This document shows, in pieces, positions 1 to 7,092 of a stretch of DNA of 64,000 nucleotides. Under the pieces are notes generated by a model, which saw only the letters and a program-made list of their open reading frames with translations, was not told the origin of the DNA and did no database searches. The DNA comes from Brevibacillus brevis. GTDB lineage: Bacteria > Bacillota > Bacilli > Brevibacillales > Brevibacillaceae. Location of the stretch: assembly GCF_031583145.1 (NCBI RefSeq), contig NZ_CP134050.1, forward strand, positions 5,907,501 through 5,971,500, written 5' to 3'. Each line of letters starts with the position of its first letter. Within the stretch, counting starts at the first letter, position 1. The position numbers and the translations under genes are program-made.

Positions 1-336
1 CCGCTTGATTTCGCTGTCCCCGGCCTGGTGGCTCAGCAAATATTCCCGCAGCTCGGCGACGCTCCAGTTTTTGATTTGGCTGTAAATCTTTTCGTTGATC
101 CCTTCTTCGATCACGCGAGATACTTCATCTTCCTCGGCGGGCAAGAGGGGGTTGTTGCGAATATCCGCGAGCGTCATGTCCGCCAGCACCTGCTTGGCTG
201 CCACCCGTTCGCGGGAATCGGCAGCGGCGATGCCTGCCAGCTGGTCGCCCGATTTGTCTTCGTTCGCCTTCGCGAAGACTTCTTTTACATCACGGAATTG
301 GTACGTCTGTCCGAGGACGGTCGTTTTCAAATTCAC
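1..336 (-). CDS. eutB: EutB, ethanolamine ammonia-lyase large subunit (5' part only)
   Basis: The first 112 codons of the adenosylcobalamin-dependent lyase that splits ethanolamine to acetaldehyde and ammonia in the Eut microcompartment lumen. I read it directly from the minus strand; it starts at a GTG at 336 and begins VNLKTTVLGQTYQFRDVKEV, then has RERVAAKQVL and DIRNNPLLP, which line up with the E. coli EutB N-terminus. The active-site barrel lies beyond the left edge. A GGGG-type ribosome site sits about 9 bases upstream. The gap from the eutA stop is only 6 bases, so the two are translated as a pair, which fits EutA being the reactivase of this enzyme. eutC is expected next, outside the window. 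Confidence 0.93.
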   Translation of the reverse strand, partial: MNLKTTVLGQTYQFRDVKEVFAKANEDKSGDQLAGIAAADSRERVAAKQVLADMTLADIRNNPLLPAEEDEVSRVIEEGINEKIYSQIKNWSVAELREYLLSHQAGDSEIKR

Positions 337-342
337 CCTCGT

Positions 343-1815
343 TCACCCCTTTTCATGAGACCTTTCATCAAACGCAAGCGTTTTTACGACGACCGGGATA
401 ATCGTTCCGGAGATCGGCTCGCCCAAGTCAATGTAATCGCCGTATTCGACGCGCACCTGATCGATGCAAATAATTTCAGGTTTGCCCCCGCAGCGCAAGG
501 ACAGCGCCTGCCCGAGCGCTTTTGCCATATCCGTCTCGCAGATGACGACCATGGTTTTGCTTGCGGCAAACGTGCGCCGATACGCGTCCGCCAGCTCCTG
601 TGCAATTGTCTGCAAGAGCTGGTACGAACAGTAGCCGATGCCGGACAGCGCGAGCGCAAACGGGACCCCTGCGGTCTGTTCGAACAGCCTGGCACCCAAA
701 TCGTACACCTGGGCGATTTCCCGTCGAAGCAGGGCCGGGTCGCTCACATGCTCCTCCGACAGCTCCAGCTTGAGGATCGGGATATTGCGGATCGGCAGCA
801 GCTCCGGTTTGATGTGCACCGTCGCTCCGCTGATTTCCGTGCTCTGCATCCCCGCGCCGATCACCGTAGCCCGCACCGTCTGCTCGGGGTCCACCCAACG
901 CACCGGATAGGTTTCCTTCTCTCTTTCCTGCTGCAGCACTTCCCCCAGCATCGGACCAAAATCGCCGTACCGGCTGACATCGGCGATCGTCTGGACCGGT
1001 CCTTCCTTCATGAGCTGCCCCACTCCACCGGAAATGGACAGCTCCTCTACCGGAATCGGCTCCCGCAGATGATGGCCAAGCACCAACAGCCCGGAAATTT
1101 GCGTTTCACGGCCAGTGAGGTAATCGAGCATGCTGCGGCTCATTTCCCCGGCAATTTCCCGGATGTGCTCGACGCTCACCTGCTGGCCGGGTGCCACCCG
1201 CAATTGCTTGGCGTCAAGCCATGGCTGTATATTCGGGGACACGTACTGGACAGTTCCTCGCGGGTCCAGCCGGATCAACCTGCCTCCCACGTGGAAGGTC
1301 ACCGTCGCGATGGCCTTTCCCCTGGAAAAGTAAGCGGCGTTGGCCGTCCCGCCCCCGATGTCTACATTTACGATCGTCCCCTGGATTGCCTGCGACCTCT
1401 TTTCGGCCCCGGCTCCCTTGCCCGCCAGCACGCCTTCGAGATCGGCTCCCGCAGTCGCCACCACGAAATCCCCGGAGCGCTCCGCCAGCAGGTGTACGAT
1501 GTGCTGGGCGTTCTTTTTGCTGGCCGTCTCCCCTGTGATGATGACGGCGCCGGATTTGATCTCGGAGAGGCTGATGCGCGCCTGCTCGTATTCGGCTTTT
1601 AGAATCGCCCCGATTCCCTCGGCGTCGATCTCATCAAACCCGAGCAGCGGCGTGGAATGGACTGCGCTCGCATACAGCAGCTGTCGCTCCACGATCTGAT
1701 AGCGCGGCAGCGAAAAGGTGCTGGACATCCGCCCCAACCGCAGACGGCTGACAATCATTTTGGTGGTGCTGGTCCCCACGTCGATGCCGACGCTTTGGAT
1801 CCATTGTTCATCCAT
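343..1815 (-). CDS. eutA: EutA, reactivating factor for ethanolamine ammonia-lyase
   Basis: EutA is an ASKHA-fold ATPase that removes damaged cobalamin from EutBC and restores activity. The 490-residue product matches the family length (about 470). Residues 9-18 (VGIDVGTSTT) are the N-terminal phosphate-binding loop, and the glycine-rich NVDIGGGTANAAYF near residue 150 is the second nucleotide-binding motif. It follows eutV after a 156-base gap holding an ANTAR/terminator leader, so its expression and that of eutB look separately gated inside the operon. The ATG at 1815 follows a GGGGGAGG ribosome site. Confidence 0.95.
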   Translation of the reverse strand: MDEQWIQSVGIDVGTSTTKMIVSRLRLGRMSSTFSLPRYQIVERQLLYASAVHSTPLLGFDEIDAEGIGAILKAEYEQARISLSEIKSGAVIITGETASKKNAQHIVHLLAERSGDFVVATAGADLEGVLAGKGAGAEKRSQAIQGTIVNVDIGGGTANAAYFSRGKAIATVTFHVGGRLIRLDPRGTVQYVSPNIQPWLDAKQLRVAPGQQVSVEHIREIAGEMSRSMLDYLTGRETQISGLLVLGHHLREPIPVEELSISGGVGQLMKEGPVQTIADVSRYGDFGPMLGEVLQQEREKETYPVRWVDPEQTVRATVIGAGMQSTEISGATVHIKPELLPIRNIPILKLELSEEHVSDPALLRREIAQVYDLGARLFEQTAGVPFALALSGIGYCSYQLLQTIAQELADAYRRTFAASKTMVVICETDMAKALGQALSLRCGGKPEIICIDQVRVEYGDYIDLGEPISGTIIPVVVKTLAFDERSHEKG

Positions 1816-1864
1816 ACGTACCTCCCCCTAGCCTTTCCGTGCCTGGCGGGCGTTCTTATCGGAA

Positions 1865-1963
1865 CGAAAAGACGCCTGAACAGCCGGACCTCTCGCTTCC
1901 GGACTCATTCAAGCGCCTTTGCTCTTGCTTTGCTATCTACTTGTCATCGCCCTTTCAGGCGAT
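1865..1963 (-). promoter_or_regulatory. ANTAR (EutV) antitermination leader of eutA-eutB
   Basis: In the minus-strand transcript between eutV and eutA, AGCAAAGGCGCTT (plus 1911-1923) fits the known eut-leader consensus AGCAANGRRGCUY at 12 of 13 positions. It folds as a short stem closing hexaloop AAAGGC, with the A1 and G4 that ANTAR proteins need. Its 3' half (GGCGCTTGAA, plus 1908-1917) also pairs over 10 bp, with two G-U pairs, with TTCAGGCGTC (plus 1871-1880), followed at once by TTTTCG: an intrinsic terminator. An inner CCGGA/TCCGG hairpin sits in its loop. An upstream hairpin ATCGCC-TGAAAG-GGCGAT (1946-1963) is the likely first stem, but its loop lacks A1/G4. EutV binding should block the terminator. 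The pairings are seen; the function is inferred from the Enterococcus system. Confidence 0.8.
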
Positions 1964-1971
1964 TGAATTAA

Positions 1972-2568
1972 TCAGGCGTTGGTCTCGATAGGCTGCTCCC
2001 CGGAGAGGATTTCCTCCGCCAGCTTTGCCAGGGGCATGCGCCGTTGCATGCTTGCCTGCTGCAGCCATTTGTAGGCAGCCTCTTCCTCGAGAGACAGACT
2101 GCTCATGAGCTTTCCTTTTGCCTTTTCCACGGTCTTCCGATCTTCTATCTTCTGCTTGAGCGTGTGGATATCCTTCTTGAGCGCGACCACTTTCTCCTTT
2201 TGGCTCAGCGCGATCTCCACAGCGGGAATGAGGTCGTCCTCCGACACCGGCTTCACCAGGTAAGCCGATACGCCTGCCTTGCGCGCATCCTGGACTAGCT
2301 CTTTTTGGCTGTAAGCCGTCAAGAGCAGGATCGAGCTGTCGGAAAAGGAACGGATGATGCCGCTCGCCTTGATTCCATTGAGGACGGGCATTTTTACATC
2401 CATGATGATCAGGTCAGGCTTATGACGGTGCGCCAGCTCGACGGCTTCTTCCCCGTTTTTCGCCTCGGCGACTACCAGATATCCTTCGTTCTCCAGCATC
2501 TCCCGCAAGTCCATGCGGATGATCGGCTCGTCATCGACCACCATAATCTTCGGCTGTGTCATCGTCAT
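1972..2568 (-). CDS. eutV: EutV, ANTAR-domain response regulator (antiterminator)
   Basis: EutV is an RNA-binding response regulator of 198 residues. The receiver domain (about 5-122) has the acidic pair DD at 12-13, the phospho-acceptor Asp in IIMDVKMP near residue 56, and K in LVKPVS near 106. After a helical linker, the C-terminal ANTAR domain (about 135-190, with VEKAKGKLM) binds twin hexaloop RNA hairpins. Two such leaders occur in this operon (upstream of eutL and of eutA). The gene overlaps the end of eutW by 38 bases in another frame. Phosphorylation by EutW in response to ethanolamine is known for the Enterococcus homologue. Confidence 0.94.
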   Translation of the reverse strand: MTMTQPKIMVVDDEPIIRMDLREMLENEGYLVVAEAKNGEEAVELAHRHKPDLIIMDVKMPVLNGIKASGIIRSFSDSSILLLTAYSQKELVQDARKAGVSAYLVKPVSEDDLIPAVEIALSQKEKVVALKKDIHTLKQKIEDRKTVEKAKGKLMSSLSLEEEAAYKWLQQASMQRRMPLAKLAEEILSGEQPIETNA

Positions 2569-3994
2569 CCTCCTTTTGTATCGGATAGAGAATGGTCACC
2601 TCCGTACCGCCTCCGGTATTTCGGAAGTGCATCGTGCCCCCCAGGTCTTCCTTGACCAGAGTATCCACGATTTTCAGTCCCAGGTGTCCTTTTTGCAGCA
2701 CCTGCTCCATGTCCTCGATCCCCACTCCGTCATCCGTGACGGTCAGGCTGATGAAATCGTCCTTGGTGACGAGGGACACGGCGATTTTCCCTTCATGCAA
2801 ATCGCGGAATCCGTGGATCATGCAGTTTTGGATCAACTCGGTCACAATCAGGGCGAACGACGTTGCCTTGTTGGACGGCAGGTACACGGATTCTCCTGCC
2901 ACGACTACTTGTATAGCTTGCTCGGAACGTCTCATAGAGGAGACGATAATTTTCGATATTTTGGTCAAAATTTCTTTGAAATCAATCTGTTCCAGGCCAT
3001 CCTGTGCCAAATATTCGTGAATGATGGCGATGCTGTTGATCCGGTTGATGCTTTCCCGGTACACCTTTTCGATCTCCGTCGATTGCGAACGCCTCATCTG
3101 CAGGCGCAGCAAGCTCGCGATCGTCTGCAAATTGTTTTTGACGCGGTGGTGAATCTCCTTGATGACAGCCGATTTGATCATCAGCTGCTTCTCTTTCTCA
3201 CGTATATCCGATATATCCCTCAGAAGAATGATTCCCCCGATGATGTCGGGCTTGCGCGCGGCAGAAACCGCTTTCATCATGATAAAATGCTTGCCTCGCG
3301 ACAGCTCCTCCTGGATGAACCCTCCGTGCCGCACGAAGTTTTCCGGAGAAACCCGCCAGGAAAAAATGCGTTCAATGCTGATTCCCTTTTCCGGCTCTTC
3401 CAGCCCGATCAGCGAAAGCAGCTTGTGGGCTGTTGCATTGGCGTACGTGATGACGCCGCTTTGGTCAAACAGGATCATGCCCTCGTGCATCAGCGACGAG
3501 ATCGGCATATCCGGCACAGCAAACTGAATCAAGGTCTCGCTCAGATGCTCCGTCGTTTCCTTGAGCATCTCGACGTTTTTCTCCTGCTCGACCTGCTTGG
3601 AAATATCCTGCTCCGTAATGAGCGTTCCGATCGTTTCCCCCGCCGCATTCGTAATGGGGACCACGCTCTGCCGCATGACGACTTGCTCCTGGGAGACTCC
3701 CCGGGAACCGATGACGGGCTTCCCCGTCGTCAGGCAGTACATGACGGCTGGTTCGTTCACCGCTGTTGCCAGCTGTCCCACGACCGATCCGCTGTACATG
3801 GACCGCGCCGTGCTTGGCGAAGCCTGCGCGATGACTATTGCGCTGCTCTTGTCCGCCGTCGGGCAATCGATGAACATGTCCGCCTGGGACAAATCCGCGA
3901 AGATCTGCAGCTTGGAGGCCAAATCCTCTACGATCCGAATGTCTTCGTCGCTCAATGTGGTAGCCTGCTTGCACAATTCCCGTATGGTTAACAT
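2531..3994 (-). CDS. eutW: EutW, ethanolamine-responsive sensor histidine kinase
   Basis: A cytoplasmic kinase of 487 residues with no membrane segment. An N-terminal sensory domain (about 1-150) is followed by a PAS region around 165-270 (MILFDQSGVITYANATAHKL), then a HisKA_2-type phosphoacceptor box IKEIHHRVKNNLQTIASLL near 290, and an ATPase domain with TDDGVGIEDME and GHLGLKIVDTLV. It is the cognate kinase of EutV, whose gene it overlaps. The ATG at 3994 has an AGAGG ribosome site 6-7 bases upstream. The 75-base gap from eutP holds no evident terminator. Confidence 0.92.
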   Translation of the reverse strand: MLTIRELCKQATTLSDEDIRIVEDLASKLQIFADLSQADMFIDCPTADKSSAIVIAQASPSTARSMYSGSVVGQLATAVNEPAVMYCLTTGKPVIGSRGVSQEQVVMRQSVVPITNAAGETIGTLITEQDISKQVEQEKNVEMLKETTEHLSETLIQFAVPDMPISSLMHEGMILFDQSGVITYANATAHKLLSLIGLEEPEKGISIERIFSWRVSPENFVRHGGFIQEELSRGKHFIMMKAVSAARKPDIIGGIILLRDISDIREKEKQLMIKSAVIKEIHHRVKNNLQTIASLLRLQMRRSQSTEIEKVYRESINRINSIAIIHEYLAQDGLEQIDFKEILTKISKIIVSSMRRSEQAIQVVVAGESVYLPSNKATSFALIVTELIQNCMIHGFRDLHEGKIAVSLVTKDDFISLTVTDDGVGIEDMEQVLQKGHLGLKIVDTLVKEDLGGTMHFRNTGGGTEVTILYPIQKEDDDDTAEDYGGR

Positions 3995-4069
3995 GCGAAC
4001 CTCTTTTCACCCTGCATGGCATTGGTATTGCCCTAATTTTCTCACAGACAGGCAGTCGTGGAAAAGTGC

Positions 4070-4513
4070 CTATTGCTGGACAATTTTCTCCAGGAATGCA
4101 CGCAGTTCGTCCACCCCGTCCCCGGTGAGAGAGGAGGTACGGTATACGGCCCCGTCGCCGAGCGATTGCCGCAAGAAGGCCTCGGCCTTGTCAGGATCGG
4201 CATCGGGATGATCGATCTTCGTGATCACGCCCACGCACGGCTGCGGAAAGCCTTGCGAAAAGCCGGGCGGGAAGTAATTCCTCTCTCGCGTGGCGTCCTG
4301 CACCATGAGGATGATGCTCGCCTCCAGGGAAGTGGCCATCAGCGTACGGTAAAACATCGGGTTTTCGCTGTACTCGCCCGGCGTGTCGATCAGCCAGTCG
4401 CGGTATTCCAGCGCCTGCGTCTTTCTGGCAGGCTGCTCGTCGTTGAACAGGGCCCGCACCAGAGAAGACTTGCCCGCCTCGATGGCGCCAATGATCATCA
4501 CCCGCTTGCTCAT
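4070..4513 (-). CDS. eutP: EutP/PduV-family P-loop protein
   Basis: A small Ras-like P-loop protein (147 residues) of the EutP/PduV family found with Eut and Pdu microcompartments. The Walker A loop GAIEAGKSS is at residues 9-17, the switch-like DTPGEY near 44, and the base-recognition TKID near 98. The Salmonella homologue has been described as an acetate kinase, and PduV is linked to compartment positioning; which applies here cannot be told. Its start overlaps the eutS stop by 4 bases, showing translational coupling. Confidence 0.9.
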   Translation of the reverse strand: MSKRVMIIGAIEAGKSSLVRALFNDEQPARKTQALEYRDWLIDTPGEYSENPMFYRTLMATSLEASIILMVQDATRERNYFPPGFSQGFPQPCVGVITKIDHPDADPDKAEAFLRQSLGDGAVYRTSSLTGDGVDELRAFLEKIVQQ

Positions 4514-4851
4514 GACTTGGTCACCAGCGCCGGCGTGAAGCGCAATTTTTGGCTCAGTACTTCATTGACCGCCTCTACCGCCATCTCGACGGCCGAGACA
4601 TCCCCTACCACGATCAGCGAACCCGTGAACCGGTCGAGAAAGCCCAGCTCTACGCTGGCCGCCTTCGTCGCAATGTCGGCTGCGATGATCGCAGTCTCGG
4701 TCGGCGTCAGTGTCAAAATGCCGATGGCTCCGGCTTCCTTGATCCCGAGCTTGGTGTACAGCATCGCATCAGGGTTGGCGATCACATGAGCCAGCGTGAC
4801 CTGTTTCCCCGGTACGAACTCCTGGATGACCCGTGAACGTTCCTGCTCCAT
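4510..4851 (-). CDS. eutS: EutS, circularly permuted BMC shell hexamer protein
   Basis: A 113-residue single-BMC-domain shell protein of the EutS/PduU permuted type. The N-terminal strand segment (VIQEFVPGKQVTLAHVI) precedes the core with GAIGILTLTPTETAIIAADIA and a GSLIVVGDVSAVE motif. Proteins of this class form bent or capped hexamers in the facets. The gene lies 2 bases after eutN and overlaps eutP, in the middle of the shell-protein block. Confidence 0.94.
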   Translation of the reverse strand: MEQERSRVIQEFVPGKQVTLAHVIANPDAMLYTKLGIKEAGAIGILTLTPTETAIIAADIATKAASVELGFLDRFTGSLIVVGDVSAVEMAVEAVNEVLSQKLRFTPALVTKS

Positions 4852-4853
4852 GT

Positions 4854-5141
4854 CTATCCCTCTCCTCCTGATGCTCCCGGCACCTCGAATGAGTCGACGA
4901 TGCCCACGATCACTGCATCGATTGGCACGCTGTTGCCGGAGAACAGGATACGCGCGGGGGTGCCGCGAGAGACGATGACCTGCTCGCCGATGCCCGCGCC
5001 GATCCGGTCCGCTGCGATGACGGTCTGTCCGCCTTCCTCGCCGCGCCAGTCAATCGGCTGGACGACCATCAGCTTCAAATTTTCCATGCCTGCTTCCTTC
5101 TGTGTCGCCCATACGCTGCCGATCACTTTTCCCAAAAACAT
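4854..5141 (-). CDS. eutN: EutN/CcmL-family shell vertex protein
   Basis: A 95-residue EutN/CcmL/PduN-type protein, which forms pentamers closing the vertices of a microcompartment. It begins MFLGKVIGSVWATQK, and GAGIGEQVIVSRG and the terminal PIDAVIVGIVD are typical family features. It is placed directly before eutS, with a GGGTGAG ribosome site lying in the end of the preceding gene. Confidence 0.94.
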   Translation of the reverse strand: MFLGKVIGSVWATQKEAGMENLKLMVVQPIDWRGEEGGQTVIAADRIGAGIGEQVIVSRGTPARILFSGNSVPIDAVIVGIVDSFEVPGASGGEG

Positions 5142-5145
5142 GCGC

Positions 5146-5964
5146 TCACCCTTTTCCCAAATAGCTGACCGTAATGCCGCGCTCTCTCATGCTGTCATGA
5201 GCCAAAGGCGAGACGATGGCTCCCTTTTTCACGTGCAGGGTCGTGTTCCGCAGCTCCGGCTGGGAACGAATCCACTCCGCCGTCAGCAGCTTGCCGGAAA
5301 AGACCGCTTCGGCCTCGTCCAAGGCAGTCAAGGCTGGCTGGGCCGGTGCCGCTTCTTCCTTTTGCAGCTGTGCCTTGAGTTTGGAAACGACGCGCTCTGC
5401 CAGCCGTTTTTGCGGCGCAAACTCGATTCCCAGCTCCTCCAGCTCCTTCACGTGGCGCTGGAACAGCTTTTCATAGGCCGGCGGCAAGCTCAGCGTCTGC
5501 AAGGTACGGCGATCCGCGCGCTTGATGCCTGGCACGTCAGAACCCGCGATCACGAATTTGCCTGTGACCAGTGCGGAAAAGACAATCTCCGCCTTGATGG
5601 TTCCTTTCAAGCCGGTAGCAATTCGGGCGGCGTTGTCGAGATCCAGCTCCGGAATGACGATGCCGGCGTAATCTTTCGACACTTCCAGCGGAGCGGGCGC
5701 ATACTCATCCGCTGTGAGGATTTTCCCCGCTCCCCCGCATTCGATTTTGTGCATGCCCAGCCACGAGGACGTCTCTCCGTCCAGGAACAGGATGTCGTGG
5801 CAGACGCCGTGGTTTTTCAGATGGATGAAATGATCCGTAAACGCTTCGTGGGCCTGGCTGTCGCAAAAAACGTACAGGACGCGCGGAGCCTGTTTCTTCT
5901 TTTCCTGGTTCATCGATTGCAGAATTTCTTTGGTTATGGATGCGACCATCTCTCGAATGTCCAT
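5146..5964 (-). CDS. Uncharacterised flavoprotein-like protein of the eut operon
   Basis: I do not recognise a named function for this 272-residue protein. The N-terminal helix (DIREMVASITKEIL, about 1-17) is amphipathic and resembles microcompartment targeting helices. Residues 30-190 look like a flavoprotein (Dfp-type) fold: VLYVFCDSQA, YAGIVIPELDLDNAARIATGL, and FVIAGSDVPGIKRA. The last 45 residues (TAEWIRSQPE through PLAHDSMRERGITV) match a module also seen at the PduL N-terminus and in EutT/EutQ N-termini. The ATG at 5964 was chosen over the adjacent TTG at 5967 because GGAGGT lies 9 bases upstream. The gene is packed between pduL and eutN, so a role in or at the compartment is likely. 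Confidence 0.7.
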   Translation of the reverse strand: MDIREMVASITKEILQSMNQEKKKQAPRVLYVFCDSQAHEAFTDHFIHLKNHGVCHDILFLDGETSSWLGMHKIECGGAGKILTADEYAPAPLEVSKDYAGIVIPELDLDNAARIATGLKGTIKAEIVFSALVTGKFVIAGSDVPGIKRADRRTLQTLSLPPAYEKLFQRHVKELEELGIEFAPQKRLAERVVSKLKAQLQKEEAAPAQPALTALDEAEAVFSGKLLTAEWIRSQPELRNTTLHVKKGAIVSPLAHDSMRERGITVSYLGKG

Positions 5965-5971
5965 CAAGCTC

Positions 5972-6757
5972 TCACCTCCGGTAGCCGGAGTAAAGCTGGC
6001 CGTTTTTGCCGATGACCTTTACCCGGTCGCCCGTTTTCAAATTGGCGGCATTGCCTTCGTCCAGGTCGACGTGGAAGTCCAGAGCAAAACGAGGGTTCAC
6101 GCGGACGACTACGTCGGGATACACGATGGGGCGATCCGTCTGTGTCTCCAGAATGAGCGTGTCTCCGTCCTGCACCTGGTACAGCTCTGCTTCTTCGACC
6201 GACATATGGACATGCCTCTTGGCGACGATGACGCCCTTGGTCAGGACTACGGTGCCTTTCGCCGTGACCAGCACCATGCCGGGCGTGCCCTCGATGTCGC
6301 CCGACATGCGGACGGGTGCATGCACTCCGAGAGCGAAGCCGTCCGTACGGGAAATCTCCACCTGAGTTGCTCCGCGAGCCGGGCCGAGGATGCGTACGCC
6401 GTGAATGCTCCCTTTTGGACCGACCAGCGTCACGGTTTCCTGGCAAGCGAACTGTCCTGGCTGGGACAGATCGCGCATCGGCGTCAATTGGTGTCCCTCT
6501 CCGAACAGCCGCTCTACATCCTCCGGAGACAAATGCACATGGCGATTGGATACGCCGATGGGGATATCGGGCACGCTTTGGGCAGCTTGATCGGTGGAAG
6601 GCTGCTGATGTTCTTCAAACGCTTTCACTTGAATACCTCTTCCCTTCAAGTAGTCTGCCGCTGCGGGAGTAATTTTGTCCCCTTTCTCCAGGAGAAAGGG
6701 GTTTGGTATGCCTGTTTTATGCATAGCTCGCAAAGATGTTTCCGTGATGACTGCCAT
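5972..6757 (-). CDS. pduL: PduL-type phosphate acyltransferase with N-terminal EutT-like module
   Basis: Converts acetyl-CoA and phosphate to acetyl phosphate and recycles CoA inside the compartment; it takes the place of eutD, which is absent here. The catalytic part (about 65-261) has two PduL repeats with the zinc-binding histidines in SNRHVHLS and AKRHVHMS, and ends with LKTGDRVKVIGKNGQLYSGYRR-type residues. At 261 residues it is about 50 longer than Salmonella PduL; the extra N-terminus (VITETSLRAM to KGRGIQVK) resembles the start of EutT. The ribosome site GAAGGG lies in the end of eutM. Confidence 0.93.
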   Translation of the reverse strand: MAVITETSLRAMHKTGIPNPFLLEKGDKITPAAADYLKGRGIQVKAFEEHQQPSTDQAAQSVPDIPIGVSNRHVHLSPEDVERLFGEGHQLTPMRDLSQPGQFACQETVTLVGPKGSIHGVRILGPARGATQVEISRTDGFALGVHAPVRMSGDIEGTPGMVLVTAKGTVVLTKGVIVAKRHVHMSVEEAELYQVQDGDTLILETQTDRPIVYPDVVVRVNPRFALDFHVDLDEGNAANLKTGDRVKVIGKNGQLYSGYRR

Positions 6758-6763
6758 ACGGGA

Positions 6764-7051
6764 TTACCCTTCGAGCTTTGGCAAGATCAATTCAATATCG
6801 CCGTGCGGGCGTGGAATGACGTGTACGGATACGAGCTCGCCCACTTTCTCGGCAGCAGCGGCACCTGCGTCCGTGGAAGCCTTTACCGCACCTACGTCAC
6901 CGCGAACCATTACGGTCACCAGACCGCCACCTACGTGCACTTTCCCGATCAGCTTCACGTTTGCCGCCTTTACCATCGCGTCAGCCGCTTCCACTGCTCC
7001 TACCAACCCTTTTGTTTCAACCATTCCCAATGCGGACATTTCTCCTGCCAT
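6764..7051 (-). CDS. eutM: EutM/PduA-type BMC shell hexamer protein
   Basis: A canonical 95-residue BMC-domain protein, the major facet component of the Eut shell. Features include ALGMVETKGLVGAVEAADAM, the KVHVGGGLVTVMVRGDVGAV core and VIPRPH, which shapes the hexamer interface. It starts at 7051 with GGAGG 8 bases upstream. A 41-base gap separates it from eutE, the largest in the upstream half of the operon, with no terminator visible. Confidence 0.95.
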   Translation of the reverse strand: MAGEMSALGMVETKGLVGAVEAADAMVKAANVKLIGKVHVGGGLVTVMVRGDVGAVKASTDAGAAAAEKVGELVSVHVIPRPHGDIELILPKLEG

Positions 7052-7092
7052 TTCCTTTTCCTCCTTACATGTATAGACAAATTTTTAGTGGT

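Noticed and set aside
28..1602. Long plus-strand open frame opposite eutA
   Set aside because: Its translation has no family features and lies wholly antisense to clear EutA/EutB coding sequence; it is a by-product of high GC at third positions.
1946..1963. Hairpin with hexaloop TGAAAG as a full ANTAR P1
   Set aside because: Stem and loop size fit, but the loop lacks A1 and G4, so I treat it only as a possible first stem.
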